Part shown: one piece after another, positions 9,471 to 17,940 of the stretch
Layout: each line of letters opens with the position of its first letter
How positions within the stretch are numbered: position 1 is the first letter of the stretch
Assembly: GCA_029260015.1 (NCBI GenBank)
Contig: JAJDEB010000014.1
Coordinates: 45,876-109,875, forward strand
DNA length: 64,000 nucleotides
From: Phycisphaerae bacterium
Lineage (GTDB): Bacteria > Planctomycetota > Phycisphaerae > UBA1845
Direction: 5' to 3'
Translations under genes and position numbers: made by a program
The notes under the pieces: model-generated
Seen by the model: only the letters and a program-made list of their open reading frames with translations
The model's database searches: none
Told to the model about the DNA's origin: nothing

Positions 9471-9878
9471 CTATCGATCACGAAGGCGTCTAACGAACTT
9501 CAGCCCGGACCACGTTTCGTCAACCGCACAAATCTTCACGTCAACCAACCCATGAGACAAACCGATCTCGCGGATGACGTCGCGCGTCAAATCTGATTCG
9601 ACACCTGCGGTTTTCTTCGGCCAACAAACCCAAAAAATGCCAGCCGGCACAAGAGACGCAGCAAGCCTTTCAAAACGTTTCTCAAGCTGAGCCCGCCGCG
9701 TCACAAAGAATTGAACAAAGTCAATCGCCTTACCGACCCGTCCCAGCAACTTCACGCCTTCGGGCAGGCGACCCAAAGCCTTAGGATAATCGGAAGGCTC
9801 ATCAAGAATCAGAACGCTGAAACCATCCTTGATACCAAGCTTCTTGATCAAGGGGGTATTCGAGTAACCAGCAGGCAC
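9471..9878 (-). CDS. DUF3052 family protein
   Basis: 135 residues, the family's usual size. It opens with AGYSNTPLIKKLGIKDG, the DUF3052 signature, and has the other conserved block IFWVCWPKKTAGVESDLTRDVIR. The function of the family is unknown; it is soluble and lacks a signal peptide. The start is GTG at 9878, preceded by AGGAG with good spacing. It lies between pfkA and an ankyrin gene, both on the same strand, with gaps of about 70-130 bases, so co-transcription is possible but not shown. Confidence 0.85.
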   Translation of the reverse strand: MPAGYSNTPLIKKLGIKDGFSVLILDEPSDYPKALGRLPEGVKLLGRVGKAIDFVQFFVTRRAQLEKRFERLAASLVPAGIFWVCWPKKTAGVESDLTRDVIREIGLSHGLVDVKICAVDETWSGLKFVRRLRDR

Positions 9879-9946
9879 GTTGTAATTCTCCTGAAGCAGG
9901 TTCTAAGTTCAGGCGCGTTTGAGACTTGTTCGCACAAACTTAAACG

Positions 9947-11143
9947 CTAGAGGGATGACAGAAACAATATCACTTCACGCTGCCCCGCAAATGCTGCCCA
10001 TTCTGCAGGTGTTGCATTGTGGGCATCATCATTCATATTCGGGTTCGCGCCCGATTCGACCAGCAGTTTCACGGAATCAAGATGACCGCTCCATCCGGCT
10101 TGATGCAGCGCTGAATTTCCGTTGACCTTGGCATTCAAATCCCAACCCATTTCAATCAGGCAGCGTACAGCCAACGTGCGATTGGTTGACGCAGCGTTGT
10201 GCAGAAGCTCGGGCATCGTTTTCATCGCATCTTGCGGTAGAGACGGTTGGTCAGCAATTAGTTGATTGGCCAGTTCGCGATTCCCTGCCATGCAGGCGGC
10301 AACAAATTCTTCAACTTTGCTTAACGGCTCAGCTTTCGCGCCGTGTCGCAAGAGGTCATCAATAATTTCCATGTGCCCCGCCAACACTGCGGACTTCCAC
10401 GGCGAGTTGGATTCGTCTGGTTCCGTTGCATCGGCTCCGCTTTCGAGAAGCAACCGCGCCCGTAGAGTATGACATTTACGAATCGCCCACATCAACTGGT
10501 ATTGAAGCGTGCCTTGCGTGTTGGGCCGAAGTCCCGACGGTTTGCATCCAACGAGCCAATTGCACTTTGCATTCTGCCCCAGCCCAAACTTCAATAGCAA
10601 CTCCAAACAGCGATGCCCAGGTGTAAACATCGTGTTGTATAACGCCTGACTGTCATTGGGGTCTGCCCCCGCTTCCAACAGTAAACGTGCGAGCGCTTCG
10701 CAGTCTTGATGGGGTGGCTGACATCTTGGGCCCCGTTCACCTTCACCGAATGCACCGGTCAGCGCCGTAAACTTGTACTGCCCGCCCCACATATAATGGG
10801 CATTCGGGTCCGCTCCGCGATCAAGCAACAACTTCGCCGCATCAAGTGTTGAGCAATCTGGTATGTTCAAGCGTGAGTATGAAGTATACAAAAGCGGTTC
10901 CCAGTTGAAGGGTCCGCCTTTTCTGTTAGCAAGATCTGAATCGGAATCAAGAAAACCACTGAGTGCTTGGACATCACCAACACAAGCCGCCGCCCAAACA
11001 TTCTGTCGAGCCAATCTGGGATCGCCGCCAAGCATGTCTCGCGCGGATTGCACACACTCCGGGCCATCGTTCGAGCCATAGGTCAAACACGCGTGTTCAA
11101 GAAATGCTGAACACTCATCATTGCACAGTGTCGAATCGTTCAT
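9947..11143 (-). CDS. ankyrin-repeat protein
   Basis: 398 residues with five or more ankyrin repeats; clear ones are LDAAKLLLDRGADPNAHYM, ALARLLLEAGADPNDS, LRARLLLESGADATEPDES, MEIIDDLLRHGAKAEP and the canonical C-terminal pair with GNSALHQAGWSGHLDSVKLL then VESGANPNMND. Such proteins bind other proteins; no enzymatic domain, signal peptide or membrane segment is seen. No ribosome site is obvious upstream of the ATG at 11143, so the exact start is less certain. No operon partner is evident. Confidence 0.88.
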   Translation of the reverse strand: MNDSTLCNDECSAFLEHACLTYGSNDGPECVQSARDMLGGDPRLARQNVWAAACVGDVQALSGFLDSDSDLANRKGGPFNWEPLLYTSYSRLNIPDCSTLDAAKLLLDRGADPNAHYMWGGQYKFTALTGAFGEGERGPRCQPPHQDCEALARLLLEAGADPNDSQALYNTMFTPGHRCLELLLKFGLGQNAKCNWLVGCKPSGLRPNTQGTLQYQLMWAIRKCHTLRARLLLESGADATEPDESNSPWKSAVLAGHMEIIDDLLRHGAKAEPLSKVEEFVAACMAGNRELANQLIADQPSLPQDAMKTMPELLHNAASTNRTLAVRCLIEMGWDLNAKVNGNSALHQAGWSGHLDSVKLLVESGANPNMNDDAHNATPAEWAAFAGQREVILFLSSL

Positions 11144-11267
11144 GATAGATGCATGTGATTTTCAATGAATCTATGCATCCGTCAATAAGCGCGTTTGGAT
11201 GGGTCAAGTAAGAGACGGGTCCGCGGATGACATACTAGAACCGCATCAGAGACGCCCGAAATGAAAC

Positions 11268-11340
<73 letters not shown>

Positions 11341-11446
11341 GGGAAGTTGGCCGAATCCTTGCCGAATTCGGTCACGCATTTAACCGCTTTGCAGGGTATC
11401 CGTCAACCGATGCCGGGGCTAAATCGGGGGCCATGCTCTTCGGTGC

Positions 11447-12475
11447 TTAGGGTGCCTTCAACTGATGCACATCATTGACCAGCAGCGTTTCGGCGGCTTG
11501 CAACTGGGTGATCGCCAATCGTCGCTTTCGTGCAAAATCGTTGATCTTCCGCTCGATGACGCGGGCATTACGCCGGGCATCGAGTTCGACTTTGCTGATA
11601 CGCTTGCGCAAGCGGTTCTCTAGATTGTGAACCCTTCGCTCAAGACGCTTTGAAAACGGGGCGCGATCAAGATCGGCGCGAGCGTCGGCAAGTTTGATTT
11701 CCAATTCTTGAATGTCGCGCTCGTCGTTGACGGCTTGCACCGGAATCGCCCGTATACGCTCCTGTGTTTCGGTGGCTGAATCGATGCAATCGCGCAAACT
11801 CAACAACGCTTCGCGCATCGCGTCAGCCGAATCATCAAACGCCTCACGAGGGCGACGGGAAAAATCGGCCAGCGAATCGCTGTTTCTCCGACGGTCCGTC
11901 AGAATTTGAAAACGTGGGTTTTCTTTCAGCGCCGCAAACGGGGCGGAATAGCGCGCCCACTCGTCGATGTAAACGTTATCGATTCCCTTGTCTCGACGAA
12001 CCGTCGCGGATGAATCGGAATCGAACGAATCACGCGAAGAGAATCGGTCTGCACGGACACCGGCATTGACGGCTACGCCGAAACGCCGCCGGCGCGATCG
12101 AAAACCACCGTCGGCAAATCCACCGAACGATTCGGAATCGAATTCACGGTCGCTCGAAAATGATGACGATTCAGTCAGGAACGTAAACTGATCCGGCTCA
12201 GGTGCAGTCAGGATCGGCATCACTAAGTCGGTAAGTTCTTCAGACATTGCGATAGCGTCGGTAGGCGTCACCTCGGAGAAGTCAACCCAGCGATCGACGT
12301 CGTCTTTGGGAAATTCCGTAGACGCCCCGTTCGAGTTGACCAGTTGATAGACTCCCCGCGAACGAGAAACGGTCCCCGACAAAACGCGCCCATCTTCCAA
12401 TATCAGTTGGTCGGCAAACGTCGCCACCGCCCCATTCATCAGAACCAACGCTAGAACGAGTGATTTAACCTTCAT
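11447..12475 (-). CDS. secreted protein with C-terminal coiled coil, unknown function
   Basis: About 342 residues from the ATG at 12475; the frame opens seven codons earlier but this start gives a clean signal peptide (MKVKSLVLALVLMNGAVATFA). After it comes DQLILEDGRVLSGTVSRSRG, a pattern common in planctomycete secreted proteins, then a Ser/Arg/Asp-rich low-complexity middle and, over the last 130 residues, a long charged coiled coil (IQELEIKLADARADLDRAPF and following). It is probably periplasmic. I do not recognise a catalytic domain. It lies between tRNA-Ala and the divergently transcribed arginine deiminase gene. Confidence 0.75.
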   Translation of the reverse strand: MKVKSLVLALVLMNGAVATFADQLILEDGRVLSGTVSRSRGVYQLVNSNGASTEFPKDDVDRWVDFSEVTPTDAIAMSEELTDLVMPILTAPEPDQFTFLTESSSFSSDREFDSESFGGFADGGFRSRRRRFGVAVNAGVRADRFSSRDSFDSDSSATVRRDKGIDNVYIDEWARYSAPFAALKENPRFQILTDRRRNSDSLADFSRRPREAFDDSADAMREALLSLRDCIDSATETQERIRAIPVQAVNDERDIQELEIKLADARADLDRAPFSKRLERRVHNLENRLRKRISKVELDARRNARVIERKINDFARKRRLAITQLQAAETLLVNDVHQLKAP

Positions 12476-12731
12476 CGTTCGCACCCCAAAATACAATCAG
12501 ACTCCTCGTGACCGGTCGCGCCGACCGGCTTCTACCGGATTATTGGAGGCGACCAACCAAAATCTTTCAGACAGATTTGTAATATTCTGGTTTTTTTGAG
12601 AACACCGGGTTGGCAGCCGATTGGACGAATGTCCCGTGGTTTAGCCCCGCGCAAAGTCGCGGATTGTATGGGATCGAAAACTGCATAGGATATGCAGAAG
12701 GAAGGATCCAATTGTCCCCAGGGGCTAGACT

Positions 12732-13949
12732 GTGCAACTTAACATCCAGAACGAGTACGACCCACTTGAAGCCGTCCTGGTCCATCGTCCGGGCCCGGAG
12801 ATTGACCGCCTCACCCACGACAACATGGTCGAATACCTCTTTGAGGATATTCCCTATCTCAAGCGGATGCAGGAGGAGCACGACGCATTCTGCGAAACCA
12901 TGCGCAATCAGGGCATCGAAGTCGTGTATCTCGAGCACCTGCTCGCCGAACTTCTCAAAGACCAGCCCGAAGCCAAGAAGAATCTCGTCGAAACGATCTG
13001 TACGGCTGAGAATGTCCCGGCGATCGCCCCGGACTTGCTCGACGAAAGCAAGGTATCCAACGACGCGCTTCTCGACATTTTGTTTACCGGTTTGACCGTT
13101 CAGGAATTCCAGGATTTTTCGGGCAAGCGCGTCCCGCAAACATCGCCCAATGGCGGCATGTTGTTTGGACCGACGCCCAACTCGTATTTCACGCGCGACC
13201 CGGCCGTCGTTGTGCGCGAATCGGTCATCTCCTGCAAGATGCATTATGTGCGGCGGCTTCGCGAGACGATCGTCACCCGTTCGATCCTTGAACATCATCC
13301 AAAATTCGCTGGGCACAACATCACTTACGGCGGGTCAAACTCGCCAACCGAAGACCGACCGTTCACGATCGAAGGCGGCGATATCATCATTCTCAACGAA
13401 GAGGCGGTGCTGGTTGGCGTCAGCGAGCGTACGCGATCTGAAACGATCGAAGTCCTCGCGCAAAAAGCGTTTGACGTCGGAAAAGTCAAACGCTTCTATG
13501 AAATACCGATTCCCTCCGAACGATTGTTCATGCATCTCGACACGGTGTTTACAATTGTCGATCATGCAACGGTCGTGTGGTACCCCGGCGTCATGGAAGG
13601 CATCAAGTCGATCATGAAATTTGAGAGCGGGTCGCCCGGCGAAGTCGTTCGCAAAACCGAACCGCGCAACCTTCCCAAAATTCTCAGCGACGAATTCGGA
13701 AAGGAAGTCACAATTATTGAGACAGCCGGTGGTGATGAGCACTATGCATCGCGGGAGCAGCGCACCGACGGTACCAATGTGTTCGCCGTTGGACCGCGCA
13801 AGGTGATCGGTTACGATCGCAATGAGCGCACCATCGCCGCCCTTAACAAAGCCGGCATCGAGTGTCTGAACATTCAGGGTTCGGAATTGGTGCGCGGGCT
13901 GGGTGGCCCCCGCTGCATGACCATGCCGCTGCGACGCAAGCACATCTGA
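12732..13949 (+). CDS. arcA: arginine deiminase
   Basis: 405 residues, normal for the family. It converts L-arginine to L-citrulline and ammonia. The guanidine-group-modifying fold is shown by LEAVLVHRPGPEIDRL at the N-terminus, FTRDPAVVV, EGGDIIIL, HLDTVFTIVD and the C-terminal nucleophile Cys395 in GGPRCMTMPLRR, so all catalytic elements are present. The start is GTG at 12732 with AGGGG about eight bases upstream. No arcB (ornithine carbamoyltransferase), arcC (carbamate kinase) or arcD (antiporter) is nearby, so a complete deiminase pathway is not shown here. The gene is single and on the opposite strand to its left neighbour. Confidence 0.95.
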   Translation: MQLNIQNEYDPLEAVLVHRPGPEIDRLTHDNMVEYLFEDIPYLKRMQEEHDAFCETMRNQGIEVVYLEHLLAELLKDQPEAKKNLVETICTAENVPAIAPDLLDESKVSNDALLDILFTGLTVQEFQDFSGKRVPQTSPNGGMLFGPTPNSYFTRDPAVVVRESVISCKMHYVRRLRETIVTRSILEHHPKFAGHNITYGGSNSPTEDRPFTIEGGDIIILNEEAVLVGVSERTRSETIEVLAQKAFDVGKVKRFYEIPIPSERLFMHLDTVFTIVDHATVVWYPGVMEGIKSIMKFESGSPGEVVRKTEPRNLPKILSDEFGKEVTIIETAGGDEHYASREQRTDGTNVFAVGPRKVIGYDRNERTIAALNKAGIECLNIQGSELVRGLGGPRCMTMPLRRKHI

Positions 13950-14477
13950 CGTCTGTCGAAGGTTCGTTACTGCCGCGCCGTTTCATTCACACTATTTTGT
14001 TTCACTCAAAATTCTGTTTCACTCAACCGGGGCAGGCGCAAAAAAGTAGGCCCGGTGGGGTGACCGGGCCTTGGGGTTCCATCCATTGGGGGGAACGGAT
14101 GGAGTATGAGATTTTGAATATATTCAATCCATTTTAAAGGCGCAAAACGCTCGCCTTCGACATTTTCGCAGAACGCAACCATCTATTCAAAGTACAGGCT
14201 ATTCAAACGCAGCCAATTCAATCGCCGCTTTGCCAATTTTTTGCCACCCTGCAGGATATGGGCTCGCTCTTTACCCGACCACTGGATCTGACTTGGCCAT
14301 TCTAGTTGATTGAATCACACCGTTACCAGCCAAAAATCTGGTGTTTGCCGATTGCGGTTAGGTCATTTGGCAAAAGAGATTACGCGCCTGGGAAACCCAA
14401 AAGACCAAGGTCCACCAAAGTCCCCATTGGTTGGCTCCGTCTGGTTGGCCCCCTCTGGTTGGCAGAGTCGAATTAAT
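13950..14477. other. long intergenic region with degenerate tandem repeats
   Basis: 528 bases between convergent arcA and the folate cyclo-ligase gene, with no convincing frame. It holds three groups of short degenerate tandem repeats: GTTTCAnTCA units at 13980-14030 (period 17-19), CTATTCAAA-type units at 14183-14226 (period 15-16) and CTGGTTGGC-type units at 14426-14467 (period 14). It also contains a hairpin that works as a minus-strand terminator (14040-14071). Confidence 0.55.
14040..14071 (-). terminator. rho-independent terminator (minus strand)
   Basis: Read on the minus strand, a perfect nine-base stem (AGGCCCGGT/ACCGGGCCT, six-base loop) is followed by ACTTTTTT. It would end transcription coming from the folate cyclo-ligase gene, whose stop codon is about 400 bases upstream. 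On the plus strand the T-tract is absent, so it would not serve arcA. Confidence 0.7.
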
Positions 14478-15062
14478 TCATCGGGCTGGTTTGGACTTTC
14501 GGGAGAATCTTCTGACGCGTTTGTCAGTGACCACCATCGAAACGGGACGATCCAACGGTTCGGCAGGAACTTCCTCAAGCACCTGTTCCTCAAATGCGAA
14601 TCCGCAAGTCACGCCGTTGAACTCTGGATGGGCGAGGAATCGGTCATAGAAACCGCGTCCGCGTCCGAGCCGATCGCCCTTCTTGTCAAACGCAAGTCCC
14701 GGAACGATCACCAGGTCAATCAGCGAGATGGGAATCGGCGGACCCGACACAGGTTCGCGCAGACCCATCGACGTTTCAACCAGATCGCTGGTGAGCGATC
14801 GGATTTCGGTGGGCATCATCCGTCGCTGCTCCCAACTGATGCGCGGAGCCAGCACCCGTTTATGATCTTGCCAGGCGCGAAGGACAACGCCGGTCGTGTC
14901 GATCTCTGTCGGGAGAGAAAGAAAAACCATGATGATCTGCGCGCGATTGTACTCAGAACACCCCGTCAGGTGATCCATCGCGAGCGCTGATTTTTCCGCC
15001 ATTTCAGCATGGGGCATGGAATCCAGCATTCGACGTACCTGTTGCCGAAGCTCTTTCTTCAC
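14478..15062 (-). CDS. fau: 5-formyltetrahydrofolate cyclo-ligase
   Basis: 194 residues from the GTG at 15062. It converts 5-formyl-THF to 5,10-methenyl-THF with ATP. Typical blocks are the N-terminal KKELRQQVRRML, VFLSLPTEIDT, the mid-protein LAPRI, and DLVIVPGLAFDKKGDRLGRG with GFYDRFL, the nucleotide and folate binding loop. The frame stays open to an ATG at 15200, but the extra 46 residues do not look like protein and the family begins at this point; AAGGAG lies ten bases before the GTG. A TTG at 15068 is the alternative. The 518 bases upstream to glmS are non-coding. Confidence 0.9.
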   Translation of the reverse strand: MKKELRQQVRRMLDSMPHAEMAEKSALAMDHLTGCSEYNRAQIIMVFLSLPTEIDTTGVVLRAWQDHKRVLAPRISWEQRRMMPTEIRSLTSDLVETSMGLREPVSGPPIPISLIDLVIVPGLAFDKKGDRLGRGRGFYDRFLAHPEFNGVTCGFAFEEQVLEEVPAEPLDRPVSMVVTDKRVRRFSRKSKPAR

Positions 15063-15580
15063 GTCCAATCCGCTCCTTCTTATCCCATGAATCAAGACTG
15101 CATCGCATCTAAGACACGCGATGTTTCCTATCGGCGCGACCGCATCGATCGCGTGAGTTCCTGGCCATGACAACCGCGTTCGCGTCGCTTCAGCCGCCAC
15201 TTGCCGGTAACGTCAGTCTATCAGGCCACCGGACTGCAATCGCGGATCTCGATCCGAATCGACCACCGACATTCCAGAATTCCCAATAAGAATCGAAATG
15301 GGCCATTAATTCAATTGCTGACTCAAACTTCTCTAAAGATTATCGGAGCGTGCAATTCGTTTGCCAAGGCCCCATAACACCGTTCGCCGACCAGCCGATT
15401 TGATACGCTTTTTGATCTTAGCAGCATGCCGAACCTTCGATGGTCGAAGAACGTTAAAGAGACCAGCCAATCGATTGCAACACGTTGGTGAGTCTCGAAT
15501 AATAAGGCAAGTGTGAGGGGTAATGATTAAAAAACCCCACGCTAATTTGCGGCAAATCTACTTTTTTCAGGATGGCCAAT
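15063..15580. other. non-coding region between fau and glmS
   Basis: 518 bases between divergent genes. On the fau side (15063 to about 15250) the minus strand contains many short complementary segments, such as TGGCC/GGCCA pairs, and could hold a structured RNA; in proteobacteria 6S RNA commonly lies just upstream of this gene, but I could not build a convincing 6S fold. On the glmS side there is a candidate leader at 15511-15568. Nothing else is recognisable. Confidence 0.4.
15511..15568 (+). promoter_or_regulatory. possible glmS leader or attenuator
   Basis: Two hairpins sit just before glmS. The first pairs GTGT(GA)GGGGT at 15511-15521 with ACCCCACGC at 15534-15542. The second is a short A/T-rich stem ATTTG-CGG-CAAAT at 15545-15557 followed four bases later by six T, like a weak terminator. 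The ribosome site AGGATGG comes immediately after. No glmS ribozyme core is recognisable. The second stem is weak, so this is tentative. Confidence 0.3.
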
Positions 15581-17416
15581 ATGTGCGGGATTATCGGATA
15601 CGTCGGCGGCAAGGAAGCGCTCCCGGTTTTGCTGGAAGGTCTCAAACGGCTCGAATACCGCGGATACGACTCAGCCGGCGTCGCCATTCACCGACACGGT
15701 AAAATCATCACGCGAAAATCTGCGGGTCGAGTCTCTGCGCTGGAACACATCATCGCCGAGTCCGATGGCGAGTCGATGGTTGGACACAGCGGTATCGCTC
15801 ACACGCGCTGGGCCACGCACGGTGCGCCAAACGACACCAATGCCCACCCGCACTGCAGCGCCGACGGCTCACTTGCTGTCGTCCACAATGGCATCATCGA
15901 AAACTATCGCTCGCTTCGAACCTTCCTCGAACAAAAGGGCGTCATTTTCAAATCTGAAACCGACACCGAAACCATCGCGCACCTCATTGATTATCATTAC
16001 AAAGACGATCTGCAGAAGGCTGTTCGCACCGCCCTTCTCGATGTCCAGGGAACCTATGGCATGGTGGCGATGTCGTCGAAGGAACCCGGTGTGCTGGTTG
16101 CAGCCCGTAAGGGCAGCCCGCTGATCGTCGGCGTGGGTAAGGACGAATATGTTATTGCGTCTGATGCTGCGGCTGTTCTGGAACATACGTCGCAGGTGAT
16201 TTACCTCGACGACAACGAGATGGCCCGCATTTCTCCGGAAGGTTTCCGCACAACGACGCTCGACGACATTCCGATCACCAAAGACGTTGAAGAAGTCGAA
16301 TGGACGCTCGATCAGATCGAATTGGGCGGACACGAATACTTCATGGAGAAGGAAATCTTCGAGCAGCCCCGAATGCTCGAACTCTGCATGAAAGGCCGCG
16401 TCGATATTCGCGAAGGCGCTGTTTACCTCGGAGGTATCAGCGACTTTGCGCGCGAACTCGTCCGCGCCAAACGCTTCATCCTGGTCGGTTGCGGTACAGC
16501 TTGGCATGCAGCCCTGGTCGGTGAATACCTTCTTGAAGACCTCGTCCGCACACCTGCAGAAACCGAATATGCCAGCGAGTTTCGATATCGCAATCCCATC
16601 ATCAACGATGGAACGATGGTGCTGGTCGTTTCTCAGAGCGGCGAAACGAGTGATACGTTGGCAGCGCTTTCGGAAGCCAAACAGCGCGGCGCCACCTCGT
16701 TGGGCATCGTCAATGTCGTTGGATCTTCGATCGCCCGTGAAACAGATGCGGGCATCTATCTCCACGTCGGGCCCGAAACCGGAGTCGCCAGCACCAAGGC
16801 TTTCACGGGTCAGGTGATGGTGATGACGCTATTGACTTTGTTCCTCGCTCGACGTCGTCATATGTCGCAGCGGGCGCTGGATCACTTCCTAGACGAACTG
16901 ACCAAGATTCCCGGTCACATTGAAACGATCTTGGCACAGAACGACACGATCAAAGAGGTGGCCCAGGCAAACATTGATAAAGAGAACTGGTTGTATCTCG
17001 GCCGCGGTTACAACTATCCCGTCGCGCTCGAAGGCGCACTGAAGCTTAAGGAAATCAGCTACATTCATGCCGAAGGCTTGCCCGCCGCAGAAATGAAACA
17101 TGGCCCCATCGCGCTGATTTCAGATGGCATGCCCGTCGTCTTCATCGCAACCAAGGGCTCGCAGTACAGCAAGATTCTCAGCAACATCGAGGAGGTTCGC
17201 TCGCGCGGCGGACACGTCATCGCAGTCGCCACCGAAGGCGACACGCAGGTTCCATTGCTCGCCCAACACGTCATCTTCGTGCCAGATACGCCGGAACCAC
17301 TGCAACCGCTGTTGACTGTGATCCCGTTGCAACTACTCGCGTATCACGCTGCCGTCCTGCGCGGTTGCAATGTGGACAAGCCGCGTAACCTTGCCAAGAG
17401 CGTGACGGTCGAATAG
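15581..17416 (+). CDS. glmS: glucosamine-fructose-6-phosphate aminotransferase (isomerizing)
   Basis: 611 residues. It makes glucosamine-6-phosphate from fructose-6-phosphate and glutamine, the first step toward UDP-GlcNAc for the murein genes found further right. An N-terminal glutaminase domain starts MCGIIGYVGG and includes GHSGIAHTRWATHG; two SIS sugar isomerase domains follow (VGCGTAWHAA, SQSGETSDT, STKAFTGQV), ending in LAKSVTVE. The frame allows an ATG three codons earlier, but the catalytic cysteine must become residue 1 after Met removal, so the start is the ATG at 15581, with AGGATGG about eight bases upstream. Confidence 0.97.
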   Translation: MCGIIGYVGGKEALPVLLEGLKRLEYRGYDSAGVAIHRHGKIITRKSAGRVSALEHIIAESDGESMVGHSGIAHTRWATHGAPNDTNAHPHCSADGSLAVVHNGIIENYRSLRTFLEQKGVIFKSETDTETIAHLIDYHYKDDLQKAVRTALLDVQGTYGMVAMSSKEPGVLVAARKGSPLIVGVGKDEYVIASDAAAVLEHTSQVIYLDDNEMARISPEGFRTTTLDDIPITKDVEEVEWTLDQIELGGHEYFMEKEIFEQPRMLELCMKGRVDIREGAVYLGGISDFARELVRAKRFILVGCGTAWHAALVGEYLLEDLVRTPAETEYASEFRYRNPIINDGTMVLVVSQSGETSDTLAALSEAKQRGATSLGIVNVVGSSIARETDAGIYLHVGPETGVASTKAFTGQVMVMTLLTLFLARRRHMSQRALDHFLDELTKIPGHIETILAQNDTIKEVAQANIDKENWLYLGRGYNYPVALEGALKLKEISYIHAEGLPAAEMKHGPIALISDGMPVVFIATKGSQYSKILSNIEEVRSRGGHVIAVATEGDTQVPLLAQHVIFVPDTPEPLQPLLTVIPLQLLAYHAAVLRGCNVDKPRNLAKSVTVE

Positions 17417-17940
17417 TGCATTCTCACGGCTAGCTTTGCGAGTGCCAGATCGTCACTCCCGCGAACGCGGGAGTCCAGAACGGGCGATGAGCAACGTGCG
17501 GGACTTGGATTCCCGCTTTCGCGGGAATGACGGTGTTTTCGCTGGAATGACAGTGGAGCGCAACCTGCAACATGATGCGTGGGCCTACAATAATCCCGAT
17601 TCAAACAGCGAAAAATTCAAAGTCCGCTGCGCGTGTTCTATTCACGCCGCATCGATAGCGGTGCGCTTGACGTGTGGCTGAACAATCTTCAGCGTGCTTC
17701 GAGCAATCGTTGAAATCGCAATTCGTGACTATCCGGAGCCATATTCTCGGACGCAGAATTGAAATTCGCGCGTTCGACTGGCCACATTCGGTTCAGTCTT
17801 AATTGTAAACTTCTAATCAGACGCCGGGTCGCGCACCAGCACTCGTCGCCCCCCGCAAAAACCTTGGACAAGAAAACCAAATCGGTCGATGGCATCTTCG
17901 CGTCAATGTGCGCGCAGAACATCGCGAAGGGAAATACCCC
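17417..17940. other. intergenic region after glmS
   Basis: 524 bases between glmS and the Asp-box protein gene. It holds a REPIN-like repeat (17451-17532) and otherwise no supported gene. A frame on the minus strand between 17689 and 18138 overlaps the downstream gene and looks like its shadow. Confidence 0.5.
17451..17532. repeat. REPIN-like inverted repeat (family 2)
   Basis: Two inverted arms, each a hairpin: ACTCCCGCG/CGCGGGAGT at 17455-17474 and ATTCCCGC/GCGGGAAT at 17509-17528, flanked outside by CGTC and GACG and inside by TCCAG and TTGGA. This CGTCATTCCCGCG...CGGGAATGACG architecture is a widespread bacterial REP type, similar to neisserial dRS3. It lies 35 bases after glmS and might stabilise or end its transcript. 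Confidence 0.75.

Noticed and set aside
15201..15580. glmS ribozyme upstream of glmS
   Set aside because: No recognisable ribozyme core or double pseudoknot pattern; only short hairpins are present.
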